A stretch of DNA of 54,001 nt from DAOTTX01 sp034437515 (lineage in GTDB: Bacteria > Chloroflexota > Anaerolineae > Aggregatilineales > Phototrophicaceae): the NCBI GenBank assembly GCA_034437515.1, contig DAOTTX010000162.1:1-54001 (forward strand). The letters are read 5' to 3'. Every line of letters begins with the position of its first letter. Position 1 is the stretch's first letter. The notes beneath the pieces are model-generated. The model was given only the letters and a program-made list of their open reading frames with translations, was not told where the DNA came from and did not search any database. This document shows, in pieces, positions 17,139-26,567 of this stretch. Made by a program: the position numbers and the translations under genes.

Positions 17139-17759
17139 ATGCGCAAAATCGGCACCATTACCTTTACGCAAATCCAGCAGGAACCGCTGAAATCCGGCGA
17201 GCGACCGCACCGCGTTTACCGCACCACGCCGATCCTCAAGGTTCCCCACCTACGCCTGACGTGCAGCGGGGTCTTCGGCATCACCGAAGACGATGATGCG
17301 ATCATTGACGTACATCATATCGACCATCCACGCACGCGCAACCGGGGCAACGCAAACGGGATCTCGTTCAACTTTCAACCAAATTATGCGCGAATACGTG
17401 CACAATTCCCCGACCGCCCCGCCGAGACACTTGCGGACGGCATCGGTGGGGAGAACATCACCATCGCGCCGGAAGCGGGCTTCGATATGAGTCAGCTCGG
17501 AAGCGAGGTTTTCATCCAACCCACAAACACGACTACACCCATACGCTTACATGATGTCATGGTCGCCGCCCCGTGTACGGAATATAGCTGCTTCCTCGCC
17601 GGAGAGACCATCGGCGGTGAACGTCTGCGCGACACACTCGAATTTCTCGCTGATGGCACACGCGGGTTCTATGCAACGATGACCTTAACACAACCGGAAG
17701 TGATGATCGGCATGGGTGATGCGGTTTATATGCCTAGAAGCCCATCGAGCGACCAATGA
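17139..17759 (+). CDS. MOSC-like beta-barrel protein
   Basis: 206 residues. Recognised with moderate confidence as MOSC-like from the central YARIRAQFPDRPAETLADGIGGENITI stretch, where LADGxGGEN(I/L)T is the strand around the sulfur-carrying pocket, and from the closing RGFYATM...GMGDAVYM. The conserved pocket Cys may be the one in VAAPCTEYSC. MOSC domains move sulfur in molybdenum-cofactor chemistry. It starts 2 nt after the flavin reductase stop and the two are likely co-transcribed. The 3' end overlaps the convergent acyl-CoA dehydrogenase by 26 nt. Confidence 0.6.
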   Translation: MRKIGTITFTQIQQEPLKSGERPHRVYRTTPILKVPHLRLTCSGVFGITEDDDAIIDVHHIDHPRTRNRGNANGISFNFQPNYARIRAQFPDRPAETLADGIGGENITIAPEAGFDMSQLGSEVFIQPTNTTTPIRLHDVMVAAPCTEYSCFLAGETIGGERLRDTLEFLADGTRGFYATMTLTQPEVMIGMGDAVYMPRSPSSDQ

Positions 17760-18879
17760 GGTCTTTCATGATCTCATTGGTGCCGCCGCCAATCGGCCCC
17801 CAACGCATATCGACGTAAGCCTGCGCGATGGGATATTCCAGCATATAGCCATAACCACCGTGCAACTGCACACACTGGTCTACCACACGGCGTTGGAGGT
17901 CGGTGGCCCACCATTTCGCCATTGCCGCGTCGGTCGCGCTGAGTTCGCCCCGATTGTGCAGCAGCACACATTCATCGAGGAACACCTGCCCGATGGTAAT
18001 TTCCGTTTGCATCTCCGCCAATTTGAAGCGATTGTGCTGGAAGCTACCGATAGATCGTCCGAACGCCGAACGTTCTTTGCAATAGTCAACCGTCCAATCA
18101 AGCGCGGCTGAAGCCGCCGCCAGCGCACCCACCGCGATAATCAGCCGTTCCTGCGGGAGCTGCTGCATCAGATAGTAGAAGCCCCGCCCTTCCTCACCGA
18201 TGCGGTTCTGCACGGGTACCCGCACCTCCTCAAAGAATAACTCGGCGGTGTCTTGCGCGTGCCAGCCCACTTTTTCGAGATTGCGCCCGCGTGTAAAACC
18301 GGGCATCTCGCGCTCTATCACCAACAGGCTCACACCGTCATGCGTCTTCGATGGATCGGTCTTGCAGGCGACGATAACAAGATCGGCGTTGATCCCATTG
18401 GTGATGAACGTCTTGCTGCCGTTGAGAACGTAAAAATCACCCTCACGCCGGGCGTGAGTCTTCATGTTCGCAAGGTCGCTACCGCCGCCCGGTTCGGTCA
18501 TGGCGATGGCGAGGATCTTTTCCCCGGTGGCAAGTTGCGGGAACCAGCGGGCTTTCTGTGCGTCCGCGCCATAATGCAGGATGTATGGCGCGGCGACATC
18601 ATTATGCAGGCTGAAGCCCGGACCGGTGCAATTGGCATAGGTGAATTCTTCTGTCATCACGACCGCGTAACGAAAATCCGGCACACCGCCACCGCCGTAT
18701 ATTTCCGGCACATCCATGCAGAGGAAGCCCTGCGCCCCTGCCTTGTGCCACAACTCACGGGGAACGATACCGTCACGCTCCCATTGACGGTGATGTGGCG
18801 CGGTCTCTTTTTCGATAAATTTACGCGCCGCCATACGGAACATCTCGTGTTCGTCCTCGAAGATTGTACGCTTTAGCAT
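17734..18879 (-). CDS. acyl-CoA dehydrogenase
   Basis: 381 residues, three-domain FAD flavoprotein that introduces a trans-2,3 double bond into acyl-CoA. Seen: IAMTEPGGGSDLANMKTHAR (FAD/substrate loop), FITNGINADLVIVAC, LHGGYGYMLEYPIAQAYVD, and GGGTNEIMKDLIGR near the C-terminus carrying the catalytic-base Glu of the common subgroup. Chain-length preference cannot be read. The start codon shares one base with the stop of the upstream polyphosphate glucokinase gene. Confidence 0.94.
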   Translation of the reverse strand: MLKRTIFEDEHEMFRMAARKFIEKETAPHHRQWERDGIVPRELWHKAGAQGFLCMDVPEIYGGGGVPDFRYAVVMTEEFTYANCTGPGFSLHNDVAAPYILHYGADAQKARWFPQLATGEKILAIAMTEPGGGSDLANMKTHARREGDFYVLNGSKTFITNGINADLVIVACKTDPSKTHDGVSLLVIEREMPGFTRGRNLEKVGWHAQDTAELFFEEVRVPVQNRIGEEGRGFYYLMQQLPQERLIIAVGALAAASAALDWTVDYCKERSAFGRSIGSFQHNRFKLAEMQTEITIGQVFLDECVLLHNRGELSATDAAMAKWWATDLQRRVVDQCVQLHGGYGYMLEYPIAQAYVDMRWGPIGGGTNEIMKDLIGRSMGF

Positions 18880-19619
18880 CAGACTAGCTCCCGTGCTGCG
18901 TGCGCCACACCGATGATCCCGGCCTCATTGCGCAACTGCGCCGGGACGACCTGCGCGTTCGTGTTTAGATGGTGGAAAAACTTCTCATGCTTTTTACTCA
19001 CCCCACCACCGAAGATCACCAAATCCGGCGAAAACAAAAACTCGACATGCTGTAAAAACTCATTGACCCGCTTCGACCATTTCTTGTAACTCCAATCTTT
19101 CGCCTTGCGGATGCTATCAGCAGCGCGATGCTCGGCTTTCTTACCACGTAGTTCTAAGTGTCCTAGCTCCGTGTTGGGCATAAGCGTACCGTTCAAAAAG
19201 AGTGCACTGCCGATACCCGTCCCAAACGTGAACACAATTACGATGCCATCATGACCGACCCCCGCACCGAATGTCATCTCAGCGACCCCGGCAGCATCGG
19301 CGTCATTCATGACCAGTACCGGGCAGTTCGTCACCCGCTGGAACAAGCGATGGGCGTCGGTGCCAATCCAATCATCATCGACGTTCGCGGCGGTCTGCAC
19401 GATGCCACGCTTGATAACCGCTGGGAACGTGCAACCAATCGGCCCCTTCCAGTCGAAATAGTCTGCGATTTCGCCGACCACGTCCGCGACCGCGTCCGGT
19501 TTGGCGGGCTGCGGGGTATCAATCCGGTGACGTTCTTCCAGCAGTACGCCTTTGGTGATGTCTACCGGTGCACCTTTAATGCCGGAACCGCCAACATCAA
19601 TCCCTAATATTTTCATCAA
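18879..19619 (-). CDS. ppgK: polyphosphate glucokinase (ROK family)
   Basis: 246 residues (245 if the second ATG is used). Phosphorylates glucose from inorganic polyphosphate (and usually ATP). ROK/actin-like ATPase motifs: GIDVGGSGIKGAPVD, MNDADAAGVAEM (catalytic Asp), FTFGTGIGSALF, ELGHLELRGKKAEHRAA and the KKWSKRVNEFL stretch typical of PpgK and absent from ordinary ROK glucokinases. Co-oriented with leucyl aminopeptidase (11-nt gap) and acyl-CoA dehydrogenase (1-nt overlap). Confidence 0.92.
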   Translation of the reverse strand: MMKILGIDVGGSGIKGAPVDITKGVLLEERHRIDTPQPAKPDAVADVVGEIADYFDWKGPIGCTFPAVIKRGIVQTAANVDDDWIGTDAHRLFQRVTNCPVLVMNDADAAGVAEMTFGAGVGHDGIVIVFTFGTGIGSALFLNGTLMPNTELGHLELRGKKAEHRAADSIRKAKDWSYKKWSKRVNEFLQHVEFLFSPDLVIFGGGVSKKHEKFFHHLNTNAQVVPAQLRNEAGIIGVAHAARELV

Positions 19620-19630
19620 AAATCTCCTAT

Positions 19631-21157
19631 TTAACTCCAGCGTTCCATCTTATCGTGAGTGATTGCCCATTCATACACAAACTGCGCCAGCAGACGTGCC
19701 CCGTAACCCGTCGCCCCCTTCGCCGGGATGTACGGCGTGTCCTTTGCATCAGTCACCATCCCCGCCATGTCAATGTGCGCCCATGCGGGGTAATCGACGA
19801 ACTGCCGTAAGAAGGCCGCTGCCACACCCGCCCCACCGGGACGCCCACCGCTGTTCTTGGTGTCCGCCGTATCAGATTCAAGCGCCTTTACGTACTCGTT
19901 ATAGATGGGCATCGACCACACGCGCTCGTGGGTCGCCGCCCCCGCGCGGATGACGGTTGCTTTCAACGTCTCATCAGTGCCAAACAATCCCCCCGCCGCA
20001 TGACCCAATGCCACCACGCACGAGCCGGTCAGTGTGGCGATGTCTACCACAGCCGCCGGTTCGTACCGCCTGGCATAAACCAACGCATCCGCCAGCAGCA
20101 GACGCCCCTCGGCATCGGTGCTGATGATCTCAATAGTTTTGCCGTTGCTGGCGGTCAGCACCTCCTGCGGACGATACGCCTTACTGCTGACCATGTTATC
20201 CGATGCGGGAACCAACCCGACCACATGCAAGGGCAGGTTCAACCCGGCGATGATGCCCATCGCACCGATGACCGCCGCCCCGCCGCCCATATCGGCCTTC
20301 ATACCGATCATACCGTCTTTGGGTTTAAGGCTGTAGCCACCAGTATCGAACGTGACACCCTTGCCGACCAGCACAATTGTTTCCATATCGTCGGCTTTAT
20401 CCGCATTGTGTTCGAGGATGATAAAACGGGGCGGCGTATCACTCCCCTGGGCGACACCGAGCAGCGCCCCCATCTTCAGCGTGCTAATCTGCTGGCGACC
20501 GAGCACCTCGCACTTCAGCCCGGCAGACCGCGCCATCTCCTCGGCACGCTCCGCTAAGTAGGACGGAGTACAAATATTCGGCGGCAGGTTCACCAGATCG
20601 CGTGTGAGGCGCGTCCCGGCGGCGAAGGTCAGGCCGCGCCTGCTACCCTCGCTGACCGCGTTTTCGTCTTCGGCGGTGGTATGAAATTCTATCGTCGTGA
20701 TCGTCTCTTCGGGCTTCTCGCTTGATTTCTGCCCATGATAGCGGTACAGCGCGAGCACCATCCCTTCGGTGGTGTGTCGTGCCATCTCAAACGATGACAG
20801 ATTGTCCATTGTCACCAACACGGAGGCCACCCGAAACGCTCTGGCAGCCTGTGCTTGCTTGATCCCGTGCGCCCCCGCCCGGCGTAGCACCTCCGCATTG
20901 AACGACGCCCGTTCACCTAAACCGACCGCGATCACACGCTTCGCTGCTAACGACCCACGCGGATACAGCACCATTGTTTGATCCGCTTTGCCGGTAAACT
21001 CACCCGTCGTGATTAAATCTTTCACTACACCGTCCAGAGCGTCATCTATCGCTGCTGTGGCATCGCTAAAATCTGTTTCGCTCTCAAACACATAAACCAG
21101 CACGGTATCCGCGTCCGTTTCTGCAAGCGGAGTCGTCACTATTTTGACATCGACCAT
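19631..21157 (-). CDS. pepA: leucyl aminopeptidase (M17)
   Basis: 508 residues; cytosolic dinuclear-zinc exopeptidase. C-terminal catalytic domain: VGKGVTFDTGGYSLKP (metal Lys and Asp), MKADMGGGAAVIGAM, and STDAEGRLLLADALVYA with the metal-binding Asp/Glu; most relatives have NTDAEGRL, so the first residue here is Ser. N-terminal macro-like domain about 1-160. ATG 21157 has AGGAG 9 nt upstream; the longer frame to 21253 is not supported. Divergent from pyrB. Confidence 0.95.
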   Translation of the reverse strand: MVDVKIVTTPLAETDADTVLVYVFESETDFSDATAAIDDALDGVVKDLITTGEFTGKADQTMVLYPRGSLAAKRVIAVGLGERASFNAEVLRRAGAHGIKQAQAARAFRVASVLVTMDNLSSFEMARHTTEGMVLALYRYHGQKSSEKPEETITTIEFHTTAEDENAVSEGSRRGLTFAAGTRLTRDLVNLPPNICTPSYLAERAEEMARSAGLKCEVLGRQQISTLKMGALLGVAQGSDTPPRFIILEHNADKADDMETIVLVGKGVTFDTGGYSLKPKDGMIGMKADMGGGAAVIGAMGIIAGLNLPLHVVGLVPASDNMVSSKAYRPQEVLTASNGKTIEIISTDAEGRLLLADALVYARRYEPAAVVDIATLTGSCVVALGHAAGGLFGTDETLKATVIRAGAATHERVWSMPIYNEYVKALESDTADTKNSGGRPGGAGVAAAFLRQFVDYPAWAHIDMAGMVTDAKDTPYIPAKGATGYGARLLAQFVYEWAITHDKMERWS

Positions 21158-21206
21158 TGGTATCTCTCCTTCGTTCATCCCATGCCATTGTAACGCGAAG
21201 ATCACA

Positions 21207-21235
21207 TTGACACACCTTACCCCGCGCTGTAGAGT
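21207..21235 (+). promoter_or_regulatory. probable pyr operon promoter
   Basis: TTGACA at 21207-21212, a 17-nt spacer and TAGAGT at 21230-21235 (four of six -10 positions), 37 nt before the pyrB start. I saw no leader hairpin or PyrR-type structure in the short untranslated stretch. Confidence 0.55.
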
Positions 21236-21272
21236 TAGCCGTAACTTATCCACCTGTGAGGGAATGTCAACG

Positions 21273-22343
21273 ATGTCTACTGACAGCGCGGATTCTAGTT
21301 ACATCCGGCAAACGGAGCAATTCCGTCATTTATATACTCCACCGGAGATCAACGGCGACTTCACCGGAAAACATATCATCAGCGTCGAGCAGTTCCACCG
21401 TAACGACCTAGATAGTATCTTTGAAACCACCAGTAGCCTACGCACGCGAGTCGCACAGGCCGACCGTGAAATCGTCAATCTGTGCGCGGGTAAGCTGATG
21501 GCATCGCTGTTTTTCGAGGCCAGCACCCGCACCGACATGTCCTTCCAGGCCGCGATGCGGCGTCTGGGCGGGTCGGTCGTCAGCACGAGCAACGGTGTAC
21601 AATTTTCGTCGGTATATAAGGGCGAAAACCTCGCAGATACCGTCCGAGCTGCGGGCTGCTATGCCGATGTCATCGCGCTACGCCACCCCGAACGCGGCTC
21701 GTCCTATGAAGCCGCCTACTATCTCGACCGGTTGAACGAGCGAATCGTTACAAAAACCGCCATCATCAGCGGCGGGGATGGCATCGGCGAGCACCCAACG
21801 CAAGCCCTGCTCGACCTGTTCACCATCAAAGATCTGAAGGACGGCCCCGACGGTCTGACAATCACACTCGTCGGTGATCTGCTGCACGGGCGCACCGTGC
21901 ATTCACTGGCGAAGTTGGTCGCGCTCTACGAAGCGGAAAAAACCACCCTCTGTTTCGTCTCGCCGCCGTCGCTACGTATTCCAGATACAATTATCGACTT
22001 TCTTGACCAGCACAAAATCGCCTATCACGAGACAAGCGACCTGCATGACGTCATCGGGCAAACCGATGTGATCTACTGGACGCGCATTCAAGAGGAACGT
22101 TTCACCCGCAAAGCCGATTACGACGCCATCCGTGATAACTTTATCATGACGCCGAACGTGCTCAACCAATTCAAGCGCGATGTCGTCTTGATGCATCCGC
22201 TGCCGCGTAAGCACGAGATGGGCACCCCCGCCGACCATGACATCCTCGACCAGAACCCACGCGCCGTGTACTTCCAGCAGATGGAAAACGGTATGTTCGT
22301 GCGTATGGCGCTGCTCACCAAGGTTTTAGGGGTGAGTGTATGA
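21273..22343 (+). CDS. pyrB: aspartate carbamoyltransferase
   Basis: 356 residues; condenses carbamoyl phosphate and aspartate. Carbamoyl-phosphate motif FFEASTRTDMSFQAA (STRT), SVYKGENLADTV, the GDGIGEHPTQALLDLFTI segment, and aspartate-side VLMHPLPRKHEM. ATG 21273 has GAGGGA 9 nt upstream; ATG 21264 directly abuts that site, and the longer upstream frame overlaps pepA without support. First gene of pyrBCDEF; its stop overlaps pyrC (ATGA). No pyrI regulatory-chain gene is present. Confidence 0.96.
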   Translation: MSTDSADSSYIRQTEQFRHLYTPPEINGDFTGKHIISVEQFHRNDLDSIFETTSSLRTRVAQADREIVNLCAGKLMASLFFEASTRTDMSFQAAMRRLGGSVVSTSNGVQFSSVYKGENLADTVRAAGCYADVIALRHPERGSSYEAAYYLDRLNERIVTKTAIISGGDGIGEHPTQALLDLFTIKDLKDGPDGLTITLVGDLLHGRTVHSLAKLVALYEAEKTTLCFVSPPSLRIPDTIIDFLDQHKIAYHETSDLHDVIGQTDVIYWTRIQEERFTRKADYDAIRDNFIMTPNVLNQFKRDVVLMHPLPRKHEMGTPADHDILDQNPRAVYFQQMENGMFVRMALLTKVLGVSV

Positions 22344-23410
22344 CGGAACATTTCAAGATCCCGGCGATGGTTGACCCGCATGTGCATTTACGCGGCATGG
22401 CATGGTCACACAAAGGCGATTTCCACACCGAGACCCGTGCCGCCGTCGCTGGCGGTTACTGGGCCGTGTTGGATATGCCCAACACTACCCCGCCGACCGT
22501 TGGCCGCGCCGCGTTGGATCGCAAGCTGCAAGAAATCAACACGCAGGCCGTGTGTGACTACGGTGTGTACTTCTGTGCTGCTGCCGACCGCAACTGGGAC
22601 GTCTACCCACAAGTTTACGCTGACGTGTGTGGGGTGAAGATGTTCAACAACGCGACAACGGGAAACCTGCTCGTCGAAGATCAGGCCGTGCGTGCGGAAC
22701 ATTACGCACATTGGCCTGGGGGCAAAATTTTCGCCAATCACGCGGAAAACGACACCTGTGCCCGGATCATCGACCTCGTGCGCGAACACCGCAAGCCGAC
22801 CCACATCGTCCATATTTGCACTGTGAAAGAGGTGGACATCATCGCCGCCGCCAAAGCCGAAGGGTTACCCGTGACCTGTGGTGTTTGTCCACATCATTTA
22901 TGGCTCACCGAGGATGATTTACCCCGACTGGGCGGATTCGGCTGGATGAAACCCAACCTACAGACACAGGCCGATCAAGACGTACTGTGGGAAGCCCTTA
23001 TCAGCGGATTGATTGACGTGGTCGAATCCGACCATGCACCGCACACTCTGGCAGAAAAACAAGGCGAACCACCCCCTTACGGCGTCCCCGGCCTGGAGAC
23101 GACCCTGCCGCTGCTGCTGACCGCCGCCCATGCTGGACGCATCACCCTGGATCATGTGGTCGCGCTGGTTTCGGAGAATCCGCGTCGCATCTTTGGCCGG
23201 CAAGCACCCGACGATACGTATTGTGTGGTTGATCTGGACGCGGAATACACTATCAAACGCGATATGCTGCATACCAGGTGCGGCTGGTCGCCCTTTGAAG
23301 GGATGACTGTGCGCGGTCGCATAGTCGAGAACTGGATACGCGGCACACAGGTCTATGACGGTGAACAAATACTGGTCGAGCCGGGCTTCGGGCAAAACTG
23401 CTATGGCTGA
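22340..23410 (+). CDS. pyrC: dihydroorotase
   Basis: 356-residue amidohydrolase closing carbamoyl aspartate to dihydroorotate. Zinc ligands: HVHLR near residue 15, NHAENDT, HICTVKE, and the ESDHAPHTLAEK Asp. The bridging-Lys region reads CGVKMFNNATTG. Overlaps pyrB by 4 nt and pyrD by 8 nt, so translation is coupled. Confidence 0.94.
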   Translation: MTEHFKIPAMVDPHVHLRGMAWSHKGDFHTETRAAVAGGYWAVLDMPNTTPPTVGRAALDRKLQEINTQAVCDYGVYFCAAADRNWDVYPQVYADVCGVKMFNNATTGNLLVEDQAVRAEHYAHWPGGKIFANHAENDTCARIIDLVREHRKPTHIVHICTVKEVDIIAAAKAEGLPVTCGVCPHHLWLTEDDLPRLGGFGWMKPNLQTQADQDVLWEALISGLIDVVESDHAPHTLAEKQGEPPPYGVPGLETTLPLLLTAAHAGRITLDHVVALVSENPRRIFGRQAPDDTYCVVDLDAEYTIKRDMLHTRCGWSPFEGMTVRGRIVENWIRGTQVYDGEQILVEPGFGQNCYG

Positions 23411-24545
23411 TCCACTACGAAAGCTGTTTCTCCGTACCAGCGGCTTTGCCTATTCGTTGGTGCGTCCGCTGCTTTTCCGTCGATCCGCGCAGCACTGGCA
23501 TGAGACCATGCAATATTGGCTGGCCCGCTGGGATGACAACATCGTCATGCAACAGATTATCAAGCAAATGGGCAAGACCGCGTTCGCCGAGCAACCGGTG
23601 ACAGTCGGCGGGGTGAGGCTACCGCATCCGTTTATGCTGGCGGCAGGGTTTGTCAAAGGGCACGGCTTCGCCACCGAACAAGACGCGCTCGCCGCCAGCC
23701 GAGGGCAGAATATCATCCCCGGTTGGCGCAGTATGCCTCATCTGGTCGGCCCGGTGGAGTTCGGATCGTTCACCCGTCACCCGCGCACCGGCAATCCCGG
23801 CACGGTCATCTGGCGGCACCCGATGACCACTTCAACCCAGAACCGGGTCGGCTTGCGTAACCCCGGTGCAGTGGCAGCAGCAGCGTTCCTCACGCTTAAA
23901 CGCCAATATTTACCGCAGACCTTCGGGGTTAACATCGCGGTCAGTCCCGGCGTGGAGGACGTCCCGACACAGCAACGTGAGATCATAGAAGCGGTTGAAG
24001 CATTCATCGGGCGGGGTGTACAGCCAACATGGTTCACACTGAACATAAGCTGCCCCAACACCGAGGACGACCCCGGCGACAACCAAACAGAAAACGGTAC
24101 CCGCGCACTCTGTGAAGCGGTCGTCGGTGTGTTGAGGCAACGCAGCGGGGAAACCGGACGGGAAATTCCGCTGTGGGTAAAGGTCGGCCCCGGTTTAGCC
24201 GAGTCGCAGTATCACACGCTGGTGCGTGTGTTCGCGGAGACGGGTGTGCGGGCGGTCATCGCTACTAACACGTTGCCCCAACCCGCCCCGGATCAACCGG
24301 CGGTGATGGCGGGGGTCGGTGGAGGTGGGCTGCACCAGCAAGCTGTGACGGCAGCCCGGCATCTGGTAAAGGCACGCGACGAGCAACACGTACCGCTTGA
24401 CGTGATCGGCTGCGGCGGTATACAAGACCCGGCAAGTTACCACGCTTTTACGATGCTCGGTGTGCAGGCCGTGCAATACTGGTCAGCGTTGATCTACGGC
24501 GGGCCGTTTGTCGCCGCCGCTATTCTCGATGAGACGAGGCAATAG
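23403..24545 (+). CDS. pyrD: dihydroorotate dehydrogenase (quinone, class 2)
   Basis: 380 residues; oxidises dihydroorotate to orotate with FMN, passing electrons to membrane quinone. The N-terminal amphipathic helix (about 1-40, LRKLFLRTSGFAYSLVRPLL) is the class 2 membrane-docking element. FMN/substrate motifs: AAGFVKGHG, NISCPNTED, WVKVGPGL, and GCGGIQDPASYHAFTMLGVQ. ATG 23403 lies inside the end of pyrC; the ORF extending upstream of it is not supported. Confidence 0.92.
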   Translation: MADPLRKLFLRTSGFAYSLVRPLLFRRSAQHWHETMQYWLARWDDNIVMQQIIKQMGKTAFAEQPVTVGGVRLPHPFMLAAGFVKGHGFATEQDALAASRGQNIIPGWRSMPHLVGPVEFGSFTRHPRTGNPGTVIWRHPMTTSTQNRVGLRNPGAVAAAAFLTLKRQYLPQTFGVNIAVSPGVEDVPTQQREIIEAVEAFIGRGVQPTWFTLNISCPNTEDDPGDNQTENGTRALCEAVVGVLRQRSGETGREIPLWVKVGPGLAESQYHTLVRVFAETGVRAVIATNTLPQPAPDQPAVMAGVGGGGLHQQAVTAARHLVKARDEQHVPLDVIGCGGIQDPASYHAFTMLGVQAVQYWSALIYGGPFVAAAILDETRQ

Positions 24546-24548
24546 ACG

Positions 24549-25190
24549 ATGCAAGAGAGACAAAAACAGATCGCCCGGCAGTTAGTCGCGCTCGGTGCAG
24601 TCACGGTCATGGCGGAGGCACCGGTCACGTTTCGCTCCGGTCTGCGCTCGCCGGTGTATGTCGATAATCGCTCGATCCCATTTCATCCCGCTACATGGCA
24701 CGATGTCATCAATGCTTTTGAAGATGCTATCATCATAGAAAGTGTACAATTTGATGTGGTGGCCGGCATTGCGGCGGCTGGCATCCCACATAGTTCAGCC
24801 ATCGGCTATGCAATGCGCAAGCCGTCGATGTTCATCCGCAAGGAAGCCAAAGCACATGGGCAAAAACAGCGCATCGAGGGCGGCGACGTCAACGGTAAGC
24901 GCGTACTACTGGTCGAAGATTTAATCACCACTGGCGGCAGTGCCATCTCCGGTATACAAGCCCTGCGTAACGCTGGCGCGGTCGTCGAAGACTGCATCGC
25001 CATCGTCACCTATGGCTTACCTGACGCCATCGAAGCCTTCAAAAACCTCGGCGTCAGGTTGCATACGCTCACTTCTTTCGAGTTCATACTGGACGCCATG
25101 CGCGAAACGGGCGAATATAATAACCAGCATCTCGCAACAATCGACCGATGGTTACAAGCGCCCTTTAAGTGGGCAGATGAAAACACATGA
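24549..25190 (+). CDS. pyrE: orotate phosphoribosyltransferase
   Basis: 213 residues; makes OMP from orotate and PRPP. PRPP motif RVLLVEDLITTGGSAISG with its acidic pair, plus TFRSGLRSPVYVDNR at the N-terminus and FIRKEAKAHGQ forming the flexible catalytic loop. Three nt after pyrD; overlaps pyrF by 4 nt. Class A PRTase fold. Confidence 0.95.
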   Translation: MQERQKQIARQLVALGAVTVMAEAPVTFRSGLRSPVYVDNRSIPFHPATWHDVINAFEDAIIIESVQFDVVAGIAAAGIPHSSAIGYAMRKPSMFIRKEAKAHGQKQRIEGGDVNGKRVLLVEDLITTGGSAISGIQALRNAGAVVEDCIAIVTYGLPDAIEAFKNLGVRLHTLTSFEFILDAMRETGEYNNQHLATIDRWLQAPFKWADENT

Positions 25191-25984
25191 GTATCATTCA
25201 CAAGTACGAAGCGCGCGCCAGTTCGATCAACTCACTGATTTGCGTCGGGCTGGATAGCGACTACGACCGCCTCCCCGTCCAGTTCCACGATGAGGAACAC
25301 CCGCAGTTCGCCTTTAACAAGTGGATCATCGAGCAGACGCATAGTTACGCCAGCGCCTACAAACCGAATATGGCTTTCTACGAGTCACGCGGGACGCAGG
25401 GTATGCAAGAACTCAAGCTGACGATGGATTACATCCGCGCAAATCACCCAGAAATTTTTACGATCTGCGATGCCAAACGCGGCGACATCGGCAGCAGCAA
25501 CAATGGCTATGTGACCTCCGTGTTCGACTGGTATGGCTTCGATGCGGTCACACTGCATCCCTACCTCGGCAGGGAAGCCTTGATGCCCTTCCTCGGACGT
25601 GAGGACAAAGGCTGTATCATCCTGTGCCGGACGTCAAACCCCGGCTCCAGCGAGTTCCAGGACCGGCGCACCAAAAAAGGTAAGCGTATGTGGCAGGTCG
25701 TCGCGGAAAACGTCGCCGAAGAATGGAACGAGAACGGTAACTGTATGCTCGTCGCCGGGGCTACTTACCCCGAAGACCTCGAAGTCATTCGTAAAACCGT
25801 CGGTGAGATGACCCTGCTCATCCCCGGTGTGGGCGCACAGGGCGGCGACGTCAACAAGGTGACTCGCGTCGGCTTGAACAACGAGGGACTGGGGCTGATT
25901 ATCAGCGCCTCACGCAGCATCATCTTTGCGGAAAGCCCTTCACAAGCCGCACAGGAACTCCGCGATGCGGTTAACAATTATTGA
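25187..25984 (+). CDS. pyrF: orotidine 5'-phosphate decarboxylase (type 2)
   Basis: 265 residues; final step to UMP. TIM barrel with the catalytic D-K-D set in CDAKRGDIGSSNNGYV, YKPNMAFYES near residue 65, and the phosphate loop IIPGVGAQGGDVNKV. The length and the DAKRGDIG form match the longer type 2 enzymes. Its stop lies 1 nt before the end of convergent purN, so the pyr and pur transcripts meet end to end with no room for a terminator between them. Confidence 0.95.
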   Translation: MSIIHKYEARASSINSLICVGLDSDYDRLPVQFHDEEHPQFAFNKWIIEQTHSYASAYKPNMAFYESRGTQGMQELKLTMDYIRANHPEIFTICDAKRGDIGSSNNGYVTSVFDWYGFDAVTLHPYLGREALMPFLGREDKGCIILCRTSNPGSSEFQDRRTKKGKRMWQVVAENVAEEWNENGNCMLVAGATYPEDLEVIRKTVGEMTLLIPGVGAQGGDVNKVTRVGLNNEGLGLIISASRSIIFAESPSQAAQELRDAVNNY

Positions 25985-25985
25985 A

Positions 25986-26567
25986 CTAGGTTTGATCTAG
26001 CAAAAGGGATGTCGCCTGCACGATGAGCTGATGTTCGGCTTCGTGCATCCGTGCTTTGAGGTCGGTCAAGGTGTCTTCTGTAAGCATGGGGACAACCGCC
26101 TGGGCGATGACCGGCCCTGCATCCACTTCGGGGATGACGTAATGCACCATACAGCCGGTTTCCTCGATCTCGCCATCTTGGAAAGCATCGTATGCGCGAC
26201 CAATAGCCTCTTTACCGGCGAAAGCACCGGGCAGCGCCGGATGCAGATTAATCACCCGCTGCGGAAATTGATCCAGAAACGCGGAAGACAGTACGTGCAT
26301 CCAACCCGCCAGCACGATGAGATCCGGTTGGAAGCGTTCTTTGATGGCGGCGGCAAGGTCGGTGTCGTAGGCTGTGCGTGATTTGCCTTTGTCATTGTAC
26401 GGCTTCAAAGAAAAGTACAGCGTCGGGATACCCGCGTTTGCTGCACGCTCTAAGCCATAGGCGGCCTTTCGGTTGGAAACCACACCGACGACCGGCATAT
26501 TCGCGTCGATAAGTGCCTGCAAATTTGTTCCACTGCCGGAAATCATCACCACAACGCGCTTAGACAA
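25986..26567 (-). CDS. purN: phosphoribosylglycinamide formyltransferase
   Basis: About 193 residues; transfers the formyl group of 10-formyl-THF to GAR. Motifs: VVMISGSGTNLQALID, FQPDLIVLAGWMHVLS, NLHPALPGAFAG (catalytic His/Asn region) and TGCMVHYVIPEVDAGPVI. Start uncertain: TTG 26567 has AGGTGG 6 nt upstream; a GTG at 26597 is also open. It overlaps purM by 8 nt with the TTG start. Last gene of the pur operon. Confidence 0.93.
   Translation of the reverse strand: MSKRVVVMISGSGTNLQALIDANMPVVGVVSNRKAAYGLERAANAGIPTLYFSLKPYNDKGKSRTAYDTDLAAAIKERFQPDLIVLAGWMHVLSSAFLDQFPQRVINLHPALPGAFAGKEAIGRAYDAFQDGEIEETGCMVHYVIPEVDAGPVIAQAVVPMLTEDTLTDLKARMHEAEHQLIVQATSLLLDQT

Noticed and set aside
25984..25986. 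Terminator between pyrF and purN
   Set aside because: Only one base separates the two stops; no hairpin is possible there outside coding sequence.
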